DNA of 22,879 nucleotides from CAYLJO01 sp964383905 (GCA_964383905.1 CAYLJO010000093.1:1-22879); one strand, 5' to 3'. Numbered from the stretch's first letter, positions 10,717-18,417 are shown. Notes: generated by a model not told the origin, from the letters alone. Made by a program: numbers and translations.

Positions 10717-11580
10717 ATGGAAGTTTTATTAGCTGAAGAGTACGGTTTCTGTTTCGGGGTTGAGCGAGCCGTCGAGATGGTCGAAGATGCGCTTAAGGAA
10801 GGCGGCACGATTCGTTCTCTCGGCCCGCTCATCCACAACGCTCAGGAGATGGGGCGTCTCGGAGCCATAGGCGTATCAACGATCGAATCACCGATGGAAG
10901 CCGATTCAGAGACCGTGGCAGTGATCCGCGCACACGGCGTTACCCCTCAGGTGCAAAGCGAGCTTGAAGAGCGCGCGGCAAAGGTTGTTGACGCCACGTG
11001 CCCCTTCGTCACGAGAGTTCAACGCCTGGCGGAGCGTGCGGCGAAAGAGGGTCGCGATGTGGTCGTCGTCGGCAACCCGGATCATCCGGAGATGATCGGC
11101 GTCGTCGGCTATGCGCCCAACAATACCCACGTCGTGCGCGATGCCAGCGAGGTCGCCGCGCTGCCGCCGCTTCATGCGCCGCTCGTCGTTTCACAGACCA
11201 CGATCAAACTCCGGACCTTTCTTGAGACGGCCGAAGCCGTGCGCGCCAAAGCCGACTTCGAACCGCAGGTCGTTAACACGATCTGCTCGGCCACACGTGA
11301 TCGGCAGGATGCGGCCCGCGCGCTTGCCGGACAGGTTGATGCCTTCTACGTCATCGGAGGCCGCCATTCATCCAACAGCGTCAAGCTGCTCGCCGTCTGC
11401 AAGGAGCAATGTGAAAAGAGCTTTCTGGTAGAGACGGCAGAGGAGATTAATCCGCAGGATCTCAATGGCGTCGAACGCGTCGGCGTCACCGCCGGGGCCT
11501 CGACCCCCAACTGGTTGATCGACCGAGTGGTGGAAAAACTACGCGCGATTGGTGAACGGGTTACCCCGGCAACGATCTGA
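10717..11580 (+). CDS. ispH: 4-hydroxy-3-methylbut-2-enyl diphosphate reductase (IspH)
   Basis: The last enzyme of the MEP pathway. It is a cytoplasmic iron-sulfur enzyme that reduces HMBPP to isopentenyl and dimethylallyl diphosphate. The 287 residues match the usual length. Cluster ligands are Cys12 (YGFCFGVERA), Cys95 (VDATCPFVT) and Cys190 (NTICSATRDRQ). Substrate residues include His40 (GPLIHN), His73 (RAHGV), His123 and Glu125 (NPDHPE), the SATRDRQ loop, GGRHSSNS and TAGASTP. I start at ATG 10717 because MEVLLAEEYGFCFGV is the standard N-terminus, with an AG-rich AAAGAG just upstream. The open frame runs 46 codons further upstream without family similarity. It is flanked by a leader and a strong terminator, so probably monocistronic. 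Confidence 0.98.
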   Translation: MEVLLAEEYGFCFGVERAVEMVEDALKEGGTIRSLGPLIHNAQEMGRLGAIGVSTIESPMEADSETVAVIRAHGVTPQVQSELEERAAKVVDATCPFVTRVQRLAERAAKEGRDVVVVGNPDHPEMIGVVGYAPNNTHVVRDASEVAALPPLHAPLVVSQTTIKLRTFLETAEAVRAKADFEPQVVNTICSATRDRQDAARALAGQVDAFYVIGGRHSSNSVKLLAVCKEQCEKSFLVETAEEINPQDLNGVERVGVTAGASTPNWLIDRVVEKLRAIGERVTPATI

Positions 11581-11637
11581 AGGGATAAAGAACGCGGGGT
11601 TTCAACCGCTTCTGGATCAAAGCAGCCTTGATTTGGT

Positions 11638-11672
11638 AAGAACCGGCGGAACGATTCGCCGGTTCTTATTGT
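11638..11672 (+). terminator. strong intrinsic terminator after ispH
   Basis: An 11-bp perfect stem, AAGAACCGGCG (11638-11648) and CGCCGGTTCTT (11657-11667), closes an 8-base loop and runs into ATTGTT. It sits 57 bases after the ispH stop and just before the stop of the convergent HEAT-like gene, so it may serve both strands (the minus side also begins AAGAACC). Confidence 0.85.
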
Positions 11673-11688
11673 TGGAACGAAGCTTGTC

Positions 11689-12318
11689 TTACTCATCACC
11701 CTCGACCAGATCGGCCCGGTCGAGCGCATTGACGATTTCGCGCGCCTGCTCAGAGCCGTATTCGGCCGCCTGACGTTCGAGCGCATCGCGCGCGACTTCC
11801 GCATCAACGGTATCGCCCAAGAGCCCGACGAGGGTGGAAGTGGGTGCCTGCGCGAGTGCCTCTTGGGCAAGGGCCCGCACGACGGGATTCGGGTAGCGCG
11901 CAAGCTCGCAGACTTCGCTCGGCGCAAAGCGGGCGGCGAGGATGTCGGCCAAGGCGTCGATACGCGCGAAGTCACATCGGGCGTGCGCCCGCGTGACGAG
12001 TTGCGCGAAGACTTCGGCCGATTGTGTCTGATTTTGCAGAACGGAGACGGTCGTCTCTGCCATGCGGCGCAGTGCCTGCGCCTGCGCATCGTTCAATAGT
12101 GCGCCGGCTTCTCTCCGGCGTTCGTCAAGGGCCACCAGCAGTTGGCTCAACTCCCAATCGGCGCGCGCGTCATAAAGCTCTCCCGCCCGCGCTGGAGACT
12201 GTGTCTCACCGCCGCCGCTGGATTGCAACGCCCGTTCGACAAGGTTGCGCGTTGTCGAGCGCAAGCCTTCCCATACACTCGTGACCCGCGCCCCAAAATC
12301 CTCGATCATCACTCGCAA
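11689..12318 (-). CDS. HEAT-like helical protein, function unknown
   Basis: About 210 residues, helical and soluble. The N-terminal third is rich in charged and Gln residues (SVWEGLRSTTRNLVERALQ, then a Ser/Gly-rich linker). The C-terminal half carries HEAT-like helix pairs: FARIDALADILAARF, SEVCELARYPNPVVRALAQEAL, STLVGLLGDTVDAEVARDAL and SEQAREIVNALD. It recalls the HEAT-like protein at 1064-2275, suggesting a shared repeat type, though relatedness is not demonstrated. The open frame extends upstream to 12525 but that part is low-complexity and unlikely to be translated. I favour TTG at 12318, which has AGGAG 7 bases upstream; ATG at 12309 is the alternative. It is divergent from the UPF0158 gene. 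Confidence 0.6.
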   Translation of the reverse strand: MRVMIEDFGARVTSVWEGLRSTTRNLVERALQSSGGGETQSPARAGELYDARADWELSQLLVALDERRREAGALLNDAQAQALRRMAETTVSVLQNQTQSAEVFAQLVTRAHARCDFARIDALADILAARFAPSEVCELARYPNPVVRALAQEALAQAPTSTLVGLLGDTVDAEVARDALERQAAEYGSEQAREIVNALDRADLVEGDE

Positions 12319-12527
12319 CTTTTCACTCCTGCGCTCGCACTCCTGCCAGAAGTTTTTATCCTCCCGGCCATTTATACTATAACGCGGATGAGGGACGAAA
12401 GGCGAACTAAATGAAGGGGAAAGGACGACCGGGGAGGCGCCAGGAAAGGGCGATACAATGAAAATGAAAGAATCGTGGCGTTCCTTCTGCCGGCAACTCT
12501 TCAGCTCTCTTCCTACATCCATCACTT

Positions 12528-13019
12528 ATGCCGAATGCAAAAATGAAGAGGGAAGAGATCGATCGCGAAGCCGTGATCGCCGCCGTCGAGACGGAGATGC
12601 CTCATATTGAGCACTTCCTGGACCTGGACACCGGCGAGATCCTGACGACCGTCGGACCCGTCTGGGATGAAGAAGCCGACGCCGACGCTCTTGATGAGAT
12701 AGCGCGCGATAACAGGTTGCTCGCGCGCCGCGTGCGTGCCGAGCCGTCTCGCTACGAACGTGTGCCGTCTATTGCGCCGGAGGCCGCGTTTGGCTGGATG
12801 CAGGAATGGGCTTCAACCGTCGCCAATAGGCGTTTGCGCGCAAACCTACAAAAGGCTCTGCGAGAATGCAAGGACGACTGCTTTCAAGCTTTCCGCCAAG
12901 TGCTGGTGGGAGCGCCCGAGCAAGAGCGAGAACGCTGGTTTGCTTTTCGCAACGAGAAGATCGAAGAGTTTATTGACGCATGGCTCGGAGGGAGGAAGAA
13001 GGACGCGGAGACACGGTGA
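12528..13019 (+). CDS. UPF0158 family protein
   Basis: A 163-residue soluble acidic protein fitting the UPF0158 family, whose function is unknown. The family pattern is visible: an N-terminal strand-helix with HFLDLDTGEILTTVG, then the conserved block RYERVPSIAPEAAFGWMQEWASTV (about 76-98), the helix RRLRANLQKAL, the motif DCFQAFRQVL and the C-terminal helix ERERWFAFRNEKIEEFIDAWL. The last residues (GGRKKDAETR) fall in DNA that is part of a small repeat, so the native tail may have been replaced. No good Shine-Dalgarno is seen; ATG at 12528 and ATG at 12543 are both possible. It is divergent from a HEAT-like gene across a 209-base gap. Confidence 0.85.
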   Translation: MPNAKMKREEIDREAVIAAVETEMPHIEHFLDLDTGEILTTVGPVWDEEADADALDEIARDNRLLARRVRAEPSRYERVPSIAPEAAFGWMQEWASTVANRRLRANLQKALRECKDDCFQAFRQVLVGAPEQERERWFAFRNEKIEEFIDAWLGGRKKDAETR

Positions 13020-13050
13020 CGCGCAGACGCGGAGATAAACCCTGTCTCCG
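13002..13050. repeat. GACGCGGAGA direct repeat with hairpin
   Basis: GACGCGGAGA occurs at 13002-13011 and again at 13026-13035. The second copy forms a hairpin with TCTCCG (13045-13050) across a 9-base loop. The first copy encodes the end of the UPF0158 protein, including the bases just before its stop. It looks like a small dispersed intergenic repeat; other genomic copies cannot be checked here. Confidence 0.5.
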
Positions 13051-13078
13051 TGGACGCCCAACGCCAGCGCCCCTTCTC

Positions 13079-13477
13079 TTATCCTTCATCCTTTAATTCT
13101 ATGCCGCCGTGCGCGGCGGCGAACAGAATGCAGTCTTCAGTGCCGTCGAGTGCGATGGGATGGTGTATTGATCCGCCTTCATAGACGAGATATTCGCCCG
13201 CGTGGTGCTCACCCGTGCGGTCACGATAGCCGCCCTGCAGGATGAGCACTTCTTCCGCCCCAACATGGCGATGCGCCGGGTAGCCGCAGCCGTGCTGCAT
13301 GCGTATAAAAACTGTTCCGTCGCCGGTCTGCTCATCACGGCGCAAGATGTGTAGAAGTCATCCCAAAACCTCGAAAAGCCCATAGAATCTGGGCCAGCAA
13401 GTAGGTTTTGGGATAGGTTCTAGATAAATACCTTTGTGCCGCGTCGCACGCCATTCAATTGAAGAGAGATCGAACAT
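13079..13477 (-). pseudogene. ChrR-like cupin gene interrupted by a small TA-flanked element
   Basis: A single-domain cupin like those in ChrR-type proteins. The larger piece (from TTG 13345) has the metal-site residues: H25, H27 and E31 or E32 in GYPAHRHVGAEEV, and a late His in SIHHPIAL, ending GGIELKDEG. Its expected first strand is missing. That strand is found upstream in the same frame: ATG 13477 encodes MFDLSSIEWRATRHKGIYL. Between them lies a 67-bp palindromic element contributing an in-frame TGA. Deleting 13354-13422 (the element plus one TA) joins the two halves as ...GIYL-HILRRDEQ... and gives an intact cupin of 109 residues. Re-initiation at TTG 13345 might still make an 88-residue fragment. 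The 3' end falls in an AAGGATG-type repeat. Metal binding is likely for the family; the reaction is unknown. Confidence 0.82.
13352..13422. mobile_element. MITE-like palindromic element with TA target duplication
   Basis: The 67-bp element (13354-13420) has terminal inverted repeats GAAGTCATCCCAAAACCT (13354-13371) and AGGTTTTGGGATAGGTTC (13403-13420). These match at 15 of 18 positions, including 12 consecutive (ATCCCAAAACCT). An inner hairpin GCCCA/TGGGC (13378-13382, 13390-13394) sits near the centre. It is bounded by TA on both sides (13352-13353 and 13421-13422). TA duplication is the mark of IS630/Tc1-mariner-type transposition, so it may be a non-autonomous derivative. No transposase is present in the window. 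Confidence 0.72.
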
Positions 13478-13625
13478 GACTCAACTGGGAAGGGCCGAGA
13501 CAATAGTATGTTGGAAAGGCGAATAAAAGCGCCCTACTCCTTCATCTTCTGCCCTCAAACGCCCATTTTGCTTGAGTTTCAGAGAGGCCGGTTTCAGCCT
13601 TTACATTCTCTGAGATGAGAAATTT

Positions 13626-13991
13626 TTAGCTTGATTTAGCCGCAATAGCCACCGGATTATGGTCGATGACTTCGATAATTTCGGCGAAGGCTATCTTAAC
13701 GATCTCACCGTCGGCGCGTTCCATCTTAACACTGGGCTTGGTCAGGGCTTGAGTCATCTTCATGCTACGGACGATGCCGCGGACGCGGGTTCCATCTTCC
13801 GTGATAATCTCGATGTTGTCTTTGCCGTAAAGCGGCTGGAGAGCCGCGAGAGCTTTGGTGACTTCCACTGTTTGTTCCGTACTTTCTTGGTTATTCGGCC
13901 AGGTAGTGTAAAAGCCGCAACGAAATGGCTTCTTAAGCATGCTTTGCGCGCTCGCCTGACTCGCCATGAACACCGGGCGCTCAGGCTGCAC
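13626..13991 (-). CDS. hypothetical protein with small beta-rich C-terminal domain
   Basis: A 121-residue protein I do not recognise. The C-terminal half (about 58-115) alternates short strands: NIEIITEDGTRVRGIVRSMKM, SVKMERADGEIVKIAFAEIIEVIDH. This pattern suggests a small beta-barrel like those in SH3-like or Sm-like folds, but that is inference. The N-terminal half is Ser/Gln/Lys-rich with no membrane segment. GTG at 13991 is chosen because AGGTG lies 8 bases upstream; an ATG 8 codons further in (MASQASAQ) is an alternative. It is divergent from the zinc-ribbon/PDZ gene and probably monocistronic. Confidence 0.6.
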   Translation of the reverse strand: MQPERPVFMASQASAQSMLKKPFRCGFYTTWPNNQESTEQTVEVTKALAALQPLYGKDNIEIITEDGTRVRGIVRSMKMTQALTKPSVKMERADGEIVKIAFAEIIEVIDHNPVAIAAKSS

Positions 13992-14301
13992 GACTTGCGC
14001 ACCTAATTAAAGTTACGTCCGGCGCGACCGGAGCGGATTCTTAAGGGTGCGATCTGCACCCCCTGTTGCGCATTTGCGATACACATGCTAATGCACGTGC
14101 TATGCCACTCCTGAACCCTTAGTTGTCCTGCTTCAATTCTGCAGAAAATCCGGTCGTAGACGCCGTATTGTATCTCAAGTGAACGATCTATATTTAACGC
14201 AGGGCAGGGACAATATGCAACCATTGTGCGCCACTTGACGTATAACAGCATGGAATCCTTTACAGGGCAAACGTATGTTCTGATCCTCCGGCTAAACTTG
14301 T
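13992..14301. other. divergent intergenic region
   Basis: A 310-base gap between divergent genes. No gene is supported: the one longish minus-strand frame here has atypical composition and no family pattern. A TTGACG (14235-14240) could be a -35 box for the plus-strand zinc-ribbon/PDZ gene, but the expected -10 position holds only TTTACA, so a promoter is possible, not shown. Confidence 0.35.
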
Positions 14302-15354
14302 ATGCAATCCGAACTGCGGAGCGCGGGCGCGCCGGAAGGCGCTGTCACCGAAGATAACATTGGTTGCCCAAATTGCCGTGCCCTGATGCCACGGCAGATG
14401 CGCTTTTGCCGTTCGTGCGGCTTCCGCCTCGGGGAAGGCGTTGCGGAGTACGCGGCGACGGCGCGCTTTGACAACGCCGCGACGGCTGCGCACTTCAATA
14501 AGCAGGTGACCGCGGCGAAGTCATTTCAAGCCACCGGAGAGCAGGTCTCCCGCAATACAGGCGAGCAGGCTCTTAATCGGAATGATCTCGACCGGTTGAG
14601 CTGGTGGATGAAGGTACGGTGCCGCAAGCACCCGCACCGGATCATCTGGCTGCTCGTGGGCCTCGTGATGGCCCCGGTTATCGGCGGCGGCTTTCTCGCG
14701 CCGTTCGGCCTGAATTTCGGGAACCACCACAAGGGAGGCAATGGGTCGCCATCAATGCCCGGTTCATTTGTAAAAACGGGCGATTTCAAGGACGCAAAAG
14801 GCGGCGCGTATATCGAATCATCCGAGCCGCCAAACTCACCATTAGATAAAGCGGGCCTGCTCGGCGGAGATATTATCATCGGCTTTGATGGCCATCCGCT
14901 GAGGAACGCAAGCGATCTCAAAAGGCAGCTCGCCTCGACGCCCACCGGCAAAACGGTGGAGGTCCTCTTTATCCGTGATGGCGAAACTAAACGGGCGATG
15001 CTGACGACCACCTCGGAAGAGGAGTTAGAGAGACTCAGCGACCTGGCCGATGACCTGCCGGATGAGAGTCGCGGTTTCATCGGCGAAGGCCGTAGCCTGG
15101 ATCGCGTTACCGTACCTGGCTCGAATATCTGCGGGGTGCGGCTGGGAAGCATTAGGCGCAACAGCCCCGCCGAAATTGCGGGCCTGCGCAACGGCGACAT
15201 TGTGATTGAGTTCAACGGCGTGCCGGTGCGAACCCGCCAGGAATTCGAATCGCGCATTGTTCGCTCCACTCCGGGCAGCACCGTCAACGTTGTGGCCATA
15301 CGCGGTAACGAGCGGCTCGTGATTCCTGTAAAGATCACCGGTCAGGACTATTGA
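14302..15354 (+). CDS. zinc-ribbon membrane protein with two PDZ domains
   Basis: A 350-residue single-pass membrane protein. A four-Cys zinc ribbon (C22, C25, C36, C39; CPNC...CRSC) is followed by a polar helical stretch, one membrane helix (about 114-136) and two PDZ domains at about 165-237 and 262-347. Each PDZ has the typical core: SPLDKAGLLGGDIIIGFDGHPL in the first, SPAEIAGLRNGDIVIEFNGVPV in the second. PDZ domains of this sort in DegP/HtrA-like proteins bind exposed C-termini, but no protease domain is present, so a binding or scaffolding role at the envelope is more likely. The ribbon is presumably cytoplasmic and the PDZ domains outside. Its stop overlaps by 7 bases the end of the convergent small gene. 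The domain calls are from sequence pattern; the partner is unknown. Confidence 0.85.
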   Translation: MQSELRSAGAPEGAVTEDNIGCPNCRALMPRQMRFCRSCGFRLGEGVAEYAATARFDNAATAAHFNKQVTAAKSFQATGEQVSRNTGEQALNRNDLDRLSWWMKVRCRKHPHRIIWLLVGLVMAPVIGGGFLAPFGLNFGNHHKGGNGSPSMPGSFVKTGDFKDAKGGAYIESSEPPNSPLDKAGLLGGDIIIGFDGHPLRNASDLKRQLASTPTGKTVEVLFIRDGETKRAMLTTTSEEELERLSDLADDLPDESRGFIGEGRSLDRVTVPGSNICGVRLGSIRRNSPAEIAGLRNGDIVIEFNGVPVRTRQEFESRIVRSTPGSTVNVVAIRGNERLVIPVKITGQDY

Positions 15355-15689
15355 TCGTGCTCCCCGGCGTGTTCGCGCAAGCGGGCCAGCATCTCGCTTC
15401 GCACTTCTTCGCGGTCCTCTTCCGCTTCATCCGCTTCAAATGTCTCAAAAAGGGCGTACGGCGTGTCGGCAACGAGACGCAATTCCCAGGCTTCACGCCC
15501 ACCGGATGAAGGGCGCGTGAACCATAAAGCATCCACAGATGATTCTTCCACAGCTATGTCTCCGAAGAGCGCATCTGCCGGGCCGGAGATTTCGGCGCGG
15601 GTTTCCTGACGCATCAACACGCGCGCCAAACGCCAGCCGTGTTTGCGGTAGGTCGCGATGATTTCACTGAATCGTTCGAATTGGGTCAT
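15348..15689 (-). CDS. hypothetical small acidic protein
   Basis: A 113-residue protein with no family I can name. The N-terminus MTQFERFSEIIATYRKHGWRLARVLM forms an amphipathic helix and strand. The middle has DALWFTRPSSGGREAWELRLV. The C-terminal third is a strongly acidic helix (FEADEAEEDREEVRSEMLARLREH). Codon use resembles neighbouring genes and AAGGGAG lies 4 bases before ATG 15689, so it is probably real. It converges on the PDZ gene with a 7-base tail overlap, so antisense interference between the two messages is possible. Confidence 0.7.
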   Translation of the reverse strand: MTQFERFSEIIATYRKHGWRLARVLMRQETRAEISGPADALFGDIAVEESSVDALWFTRPSSGGREAWELRLVADTPYALFETFEADEAEEDREEVRSEMLARLREHAGEHDQ

Positions 15690-16292
15690 GTGTCTCCCTT
15701 AGAACATCATCAGTTATCATACGTCAATCGGAGACGCCTCGCGAAATAGCTCGCCCGGCGCGGGCGCGTCATTATCGGGCATGCCACACCGGCCATTTCA
15801 TTTCACGCCTGTACGATTAGAAATAACTAAACCATTGTCCGCAAAACTGACTGGAGAAAGTAAACGATTAAACCGTTCGCGACAAACGTGGCATACCATC
15901 TTGATTGGCCGCACTTCTTTCCTACCAGCACACTATGACCACATTACCGAAGTAGGAGGCGTGTTGACCGGGCGGGCGTCGCCCATTATGATTCGTCGTA
16001 TCGCTGGAGGGAAAGCGGCCGACGCGTATCCGAAGCAATAACGTAACACGGCACTGCAGTAACTTGGCCGCTTTTCTTCGTCACTACGGCTCTGATCTCT
16101 TCATGCTGCGACAAAAGAGCTCGTTAGCCGAGCCGGGCGTTTCGCGCTTTGCGTGCACGCAGGCGGCTGCGATGTGGCTCGTCTGCTTTGTAAGGACGGT
16201 GGACCCGGGCGGCGCATTGATCATTAAGATTCGCGCGTAACCAAGCAAAACAACAGCCAATCAGAAGCAGCAGACACGCGCGCCGTAGCACA
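15690..16292. other. gene-poor 600-base stretch
   Basis: No supported gene. An 86-codon plus-strand frame at 15781-16041 has low GC at third positions in its first half, no Shine-Dalgarno and no recognisable motif. Minus-strand frames here give a short hydrophobic peptide that overlaps the start of the next gene. I see no strong hairpin or promoter. The second half (about 16100-16240) is GC-rich and could be the decayed remains of a coding sequence. Confidence 0.4.
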
Positions 16293-17201
16293 ATGGAAAT
16301 CAACAATTCTACGGCGGGTGAGATGAATATCAACGGACAGACCAGCCAGACCAGCATACCCGGCGCGTACGCAAAAATTTTGAGTGGCCCGGCGCCCGCG
16401 CCCTTTTATGATGCTCTGGAAAAAGCGTTGCGCAAGCGCAAGATGAGGGTTGAACAAGTTTGCGCAAAGAACGATGCGGTCGCGCGTCGTGTGCTGGAAG
16501 ATTACGGGGCGATGTATGTCGCGAGCCGCAAGGTGTTGCCGCCGCCCGTGTGTATCTTTACGAGCGAGGAGGAAGTGAAGAAGTTTCAAGACAAAGCAGG
16601 TTTTACCGCCGCCGTTATCGCCGAATCTGAGGTCGAACTTCAGCCGGCGGCAATGAAGTCCCTGCTCAGAGCGCGTGAGGAGGCCAACAAGGAGAATCTA
16701 GACATCACGCCACGCGGCGGCACGGAGGCCGCCCGGCGCAGCTACGAAGACACGCTTCGCTTGTGGAACACGCGCTTTCTGCCCGCGCTCGATTACTGGA
16801 CAGGGCGCGGGCGACTCTCACCTACGCAGGCTGCGCAACTGTGCAGCCTTCCGCTGCGCGACCAGATCGCGGAGGTGCTCGAACTGGAAAAGAGCGGCAT
16901 CTTTTTCAGTAAAGATTTCTCTAAATCAATTCTTTACTCGATCGCCGCTCCCGGCGCGTCACAGCACATTGCGATGCTTGCCTTCGACGTAACAGAGTTT
17001 AAGAATTTGCGCGTGCGGAAGATACTCGCGCAACACGGCTGGTTTCAGACGGTCTTAGGCGATCTGCCACACTTCACCTTTCTTGGCCTGGAAGAGAAAG
17101 AGCTGCCCGCGCACGGCCTCCGCCCCATTTTGTTAGGAGACCAACTGTTCTGGATTCCAAACGTCGGCGACAATAACGAAAGGATGAAGGATGAAGGATG
17201 A
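16293..17201 (+). CDS. M15 (VanY/Ply-like) peptidase-domain protein
   Basis: A 302-residue protein whose C-terminal part carries the zinc-site pattern of M15 peptidases: S223-x-H225-x(6)-D232 in SQHIAMLAFDV (SxHxxGxAxD in VanY, with Met replacing the Gly) and a late DxPHF at 257-261 with His260, as in L-alanyl-D-glutamate peptidases. Upstream, RSYEDTLRLWNTRFLPALDYW fits the family's substrate-side helix. Such enzymes cut peptidoglycan peptides. Oddly, no signal peptide or membrane segment is visible, and an in-frame stop lies about 75 bases upstream of the ATG. Either the protein is cytoplasmic, exported by another route, or has lost its leader. The last residues (ERMKDEG) come from a 7-bp tandem repeat. 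The family call rests on motifs only. Confidence 0.65.
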   Translation: MEINNSTAGEMNINGQTSQTSIPGAYAKILSGPAPAPFYDALEKALRKRKMRVEQVCAKNDAVARRVLEDYGAMYVASRKVLPPPVCIFTSEEEVKKFQDKAGFTAAVIAESEVELQPAAMKSLLRAREEANKENLDITPRGGTEAARRSYEDTLRLWNTRFLPALDYWTGRGRLSPTQAAQLCSLPLRDQIAEVLELEKSGIFFSKDFSKSILYSIAAPGASQHIAMLAFDVTEFKNLRVRKILAQHGWFQTVLGDLPHFTFLGLEEKELPAHGLRPILLGDQLFWIPNVGDNNERMKDEG

Positions 17202-17229
17202 AGAGAATACAGGTTCCACTTTCATCCTT
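17180..17229. repeat. AAGGATG tandem repeat with inverted copy
   Basis: Three perfect AAGGATG units (17180-17200) encode the end of the M15-like protein and overlap its TGA stop. An inverted copy, CATCCTT, lies at 17223-17229. The same unit occurs, inverted, at 13081-13093, at the end of the cupin gene. This points to a dispersed repeat family sitting at gene ends. Confidence 0.6.
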
Positions 17230-17279
17230 CCGTCTTTATCAATTGATCTATCAGCTAACCGCTTAAGGAGAGCTCACAG

Positions 17280-17861
17280 ATGATTTTCTGCAGCAATTGC
17301 GGTCAACCAAACAGCGAGGGGGTCGCCGTTTGCTCAAGCTGCGGTACAGCACTCCCGCAGACCGGTTCAGGCGCTTATGTCCCCCCGAGAACATCTGACG
17401 CAGAGGCGCAACAGCAGGCCGGCACTCCGTCATGGGCCACGCCGCCTTATCAAGGGACGCCACAGAGTATGCAGCCGGATTATAGTGGCGGCCAGATGTC
17501 CATTGGCCAGAAACGCGATCCCATTATGATCATCGTTTTCTCGCTTCTGACCTGCGGCATCTACGGCATCTATTGGTTCTACATGGTAATCACGGAGATC
17601 AAAGATGCGCTCGGGCGGCAGGACATCAATCCCGCATTGGAGATCGTGCTCGGGATAGTCACCTGTGGCCTTTACTTCATTTACTTGGTATACAAATATC
17701 CGCAACTCATGCTTGAAATGCAGAGCAGGGTCGGGTTGCCGCGCAACGATGTTTCGTTGATTTCGCTGCTTGTGACAATTTTCGGCCTCTTCCCGGTCGC
17801 CATGTTCATAATCCAGTCCGAGCTGAATAAAATTTGGGATGCTGCGAGCGGGCGTAGATGA
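17280..17861 (+). CDS. zinc-ribbon and DUF4234 membrane protein
   Basis: A 193-residue protein with an N-terminal zinc ribbon (C4, C7, C18, C21; CSNC...CSSC), a Pro/Gln/Gly-rich linker (about 25-78) and a DUF4234 domain with three to four membrane helices (PIMIIVFSLLTCGIYGIYWFYMV, EIVLGIVTCGLYFIYLVYKYP, SLISLLVTIFGLFPVAMFII). The repeated LLTCGIYGIYWFY and VTCGLYFIYLVYK motifs are diagnostic of DUF4234. AAGGAG lies 10 bases before the ATG. Its stop overlaps the start of the DUF2752 gene by 4 bases (ATGA), so the two are translationally coupled. Function unknown; the ribbon may bind a partner at the membrane. Confidence 0.9.
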   Translation: MIFCSNCGQPNSEGVAVCSSCGTALPQTGSGAYVPPRTSDAEAQQQAGTPSWATPPYQGTPQSMQPDYSGGQMSIGQKRDPIMIIVFSLLTCGIYGIYWFYMVITEIKDALGRQDINPALEIVLGIVTCGLYFIYLVYKYPQLMLEMQSRVGLPRNDVSLISLLVTIFGLFPVAMFIIQSELNKIWDAASGRR

Positions 17862-18349
17862 GCGCGACTGTGAAAAACGAAACGCAACATCGGGGAGTCA
17901 CAGAGGGGAATAACCAGGCCGTTCTCTCGGCCCTCTACTCCCGGTCTTATGACTGGTATCTTTCGGCGCGACGGCGTGCCTCGATCATGCTGCTGGGTCT
18001 ATCGGCGATGTTCGTCACCAGCGTGTTGTGGCACGCGCCAGACAATCCCAAGATCGATCTGTGCCTGTTTCACGCGCTGACGGGCTATCCATGTCCGGGG
18101 TGCGGCATGACGCGAGCGTTTTGCGCCCTCGGGCATGGCGAGTTGCGGCGGGCCATTGGCTTCAATGCGCTCAGCCCAATTCTGTTTCTCTGTGCAATCC
18201 TCATCTGGATGAGCGCACTGGCAACGGTACTGAACCTGCGTGGCGCGCGCTCATTCTTTGCGCGGCTGCGTCCCGGCGAATCTCTCAGCAAAATGGTGTT
18301 CCTACTGGTCCTGGTGTGGTGGGTCGCGCGCGTGGCGGGAGGATTTTGA
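17858..18349 (+). CDS. DUF2752 domain membrane protein
   Basis: A 163-residue protein with the DUF2752 signature: CLFHALTGYPCPGCGMTRAFCALGHGELRRAIGFNALSP, split here as the CPGCG motif plus the conserved FNALSP. Three hydrophobic segments are visible: about 43-60 (ASIMLLGLSAMFVTSVLW), 103-128 (NALSPILFLCAILIWMSALATVL) and 145-158. It overlaps the DUF4234 gene by 4 bases and is followed 68 bases later by another zinc-ribbon gene, so the three probably form one operon. DUF2752 proteins have no established role; the CxxC in the loop could bind metal or form a disulfide. Confidence 0.92.
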   Translation: MSATVKNETQHRGVTEGNNQAVLSALYSRSYDWYLSARRRASIMLLGLSAMFVTSVLWHAPDNPKIDLCLFHALTGYPCPGCGMTRAFCALGHGELRRAIGFNALSPILFLCAILIWMSALATVLNLRGARSFFARLRPGESLSKMVFLLVLVWWVARVAGGF

Positions 18350-18417
18350 TTTAGCAAGAGTCCATACTCGCCGTTGTGTGCGGCGGTCCCGATCATTACT
18401 TAGACCGAAGACAGGCG

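Noticed and set aside
10293..10838. 181-codon minus-strand frame across the ispH start
   Set aside because: The start would lie inside ispH, no start codon adjoins the protein-like middle, and the family is unrecognised.
14003..14251. 82-codon minus-strand frame
   Set aside because: Cys-rich, atypical composition, lies in a divergent promoter gap; no motif.
15781..16041. 86-codon plus-strand frame
   Set aside because: No Shine-Dalgarno, third-position GC is low in its first half, no recognisable family; kept only as part of the gene-poor stretch.
16124..16357. Minus-strand hydrophobic peptide (MLVWLVCPLIFIS...)
   Set aside because: Overlaps the start of the M15-like gene antisense; hydrophobicity is expected from the complement of polar codons there.
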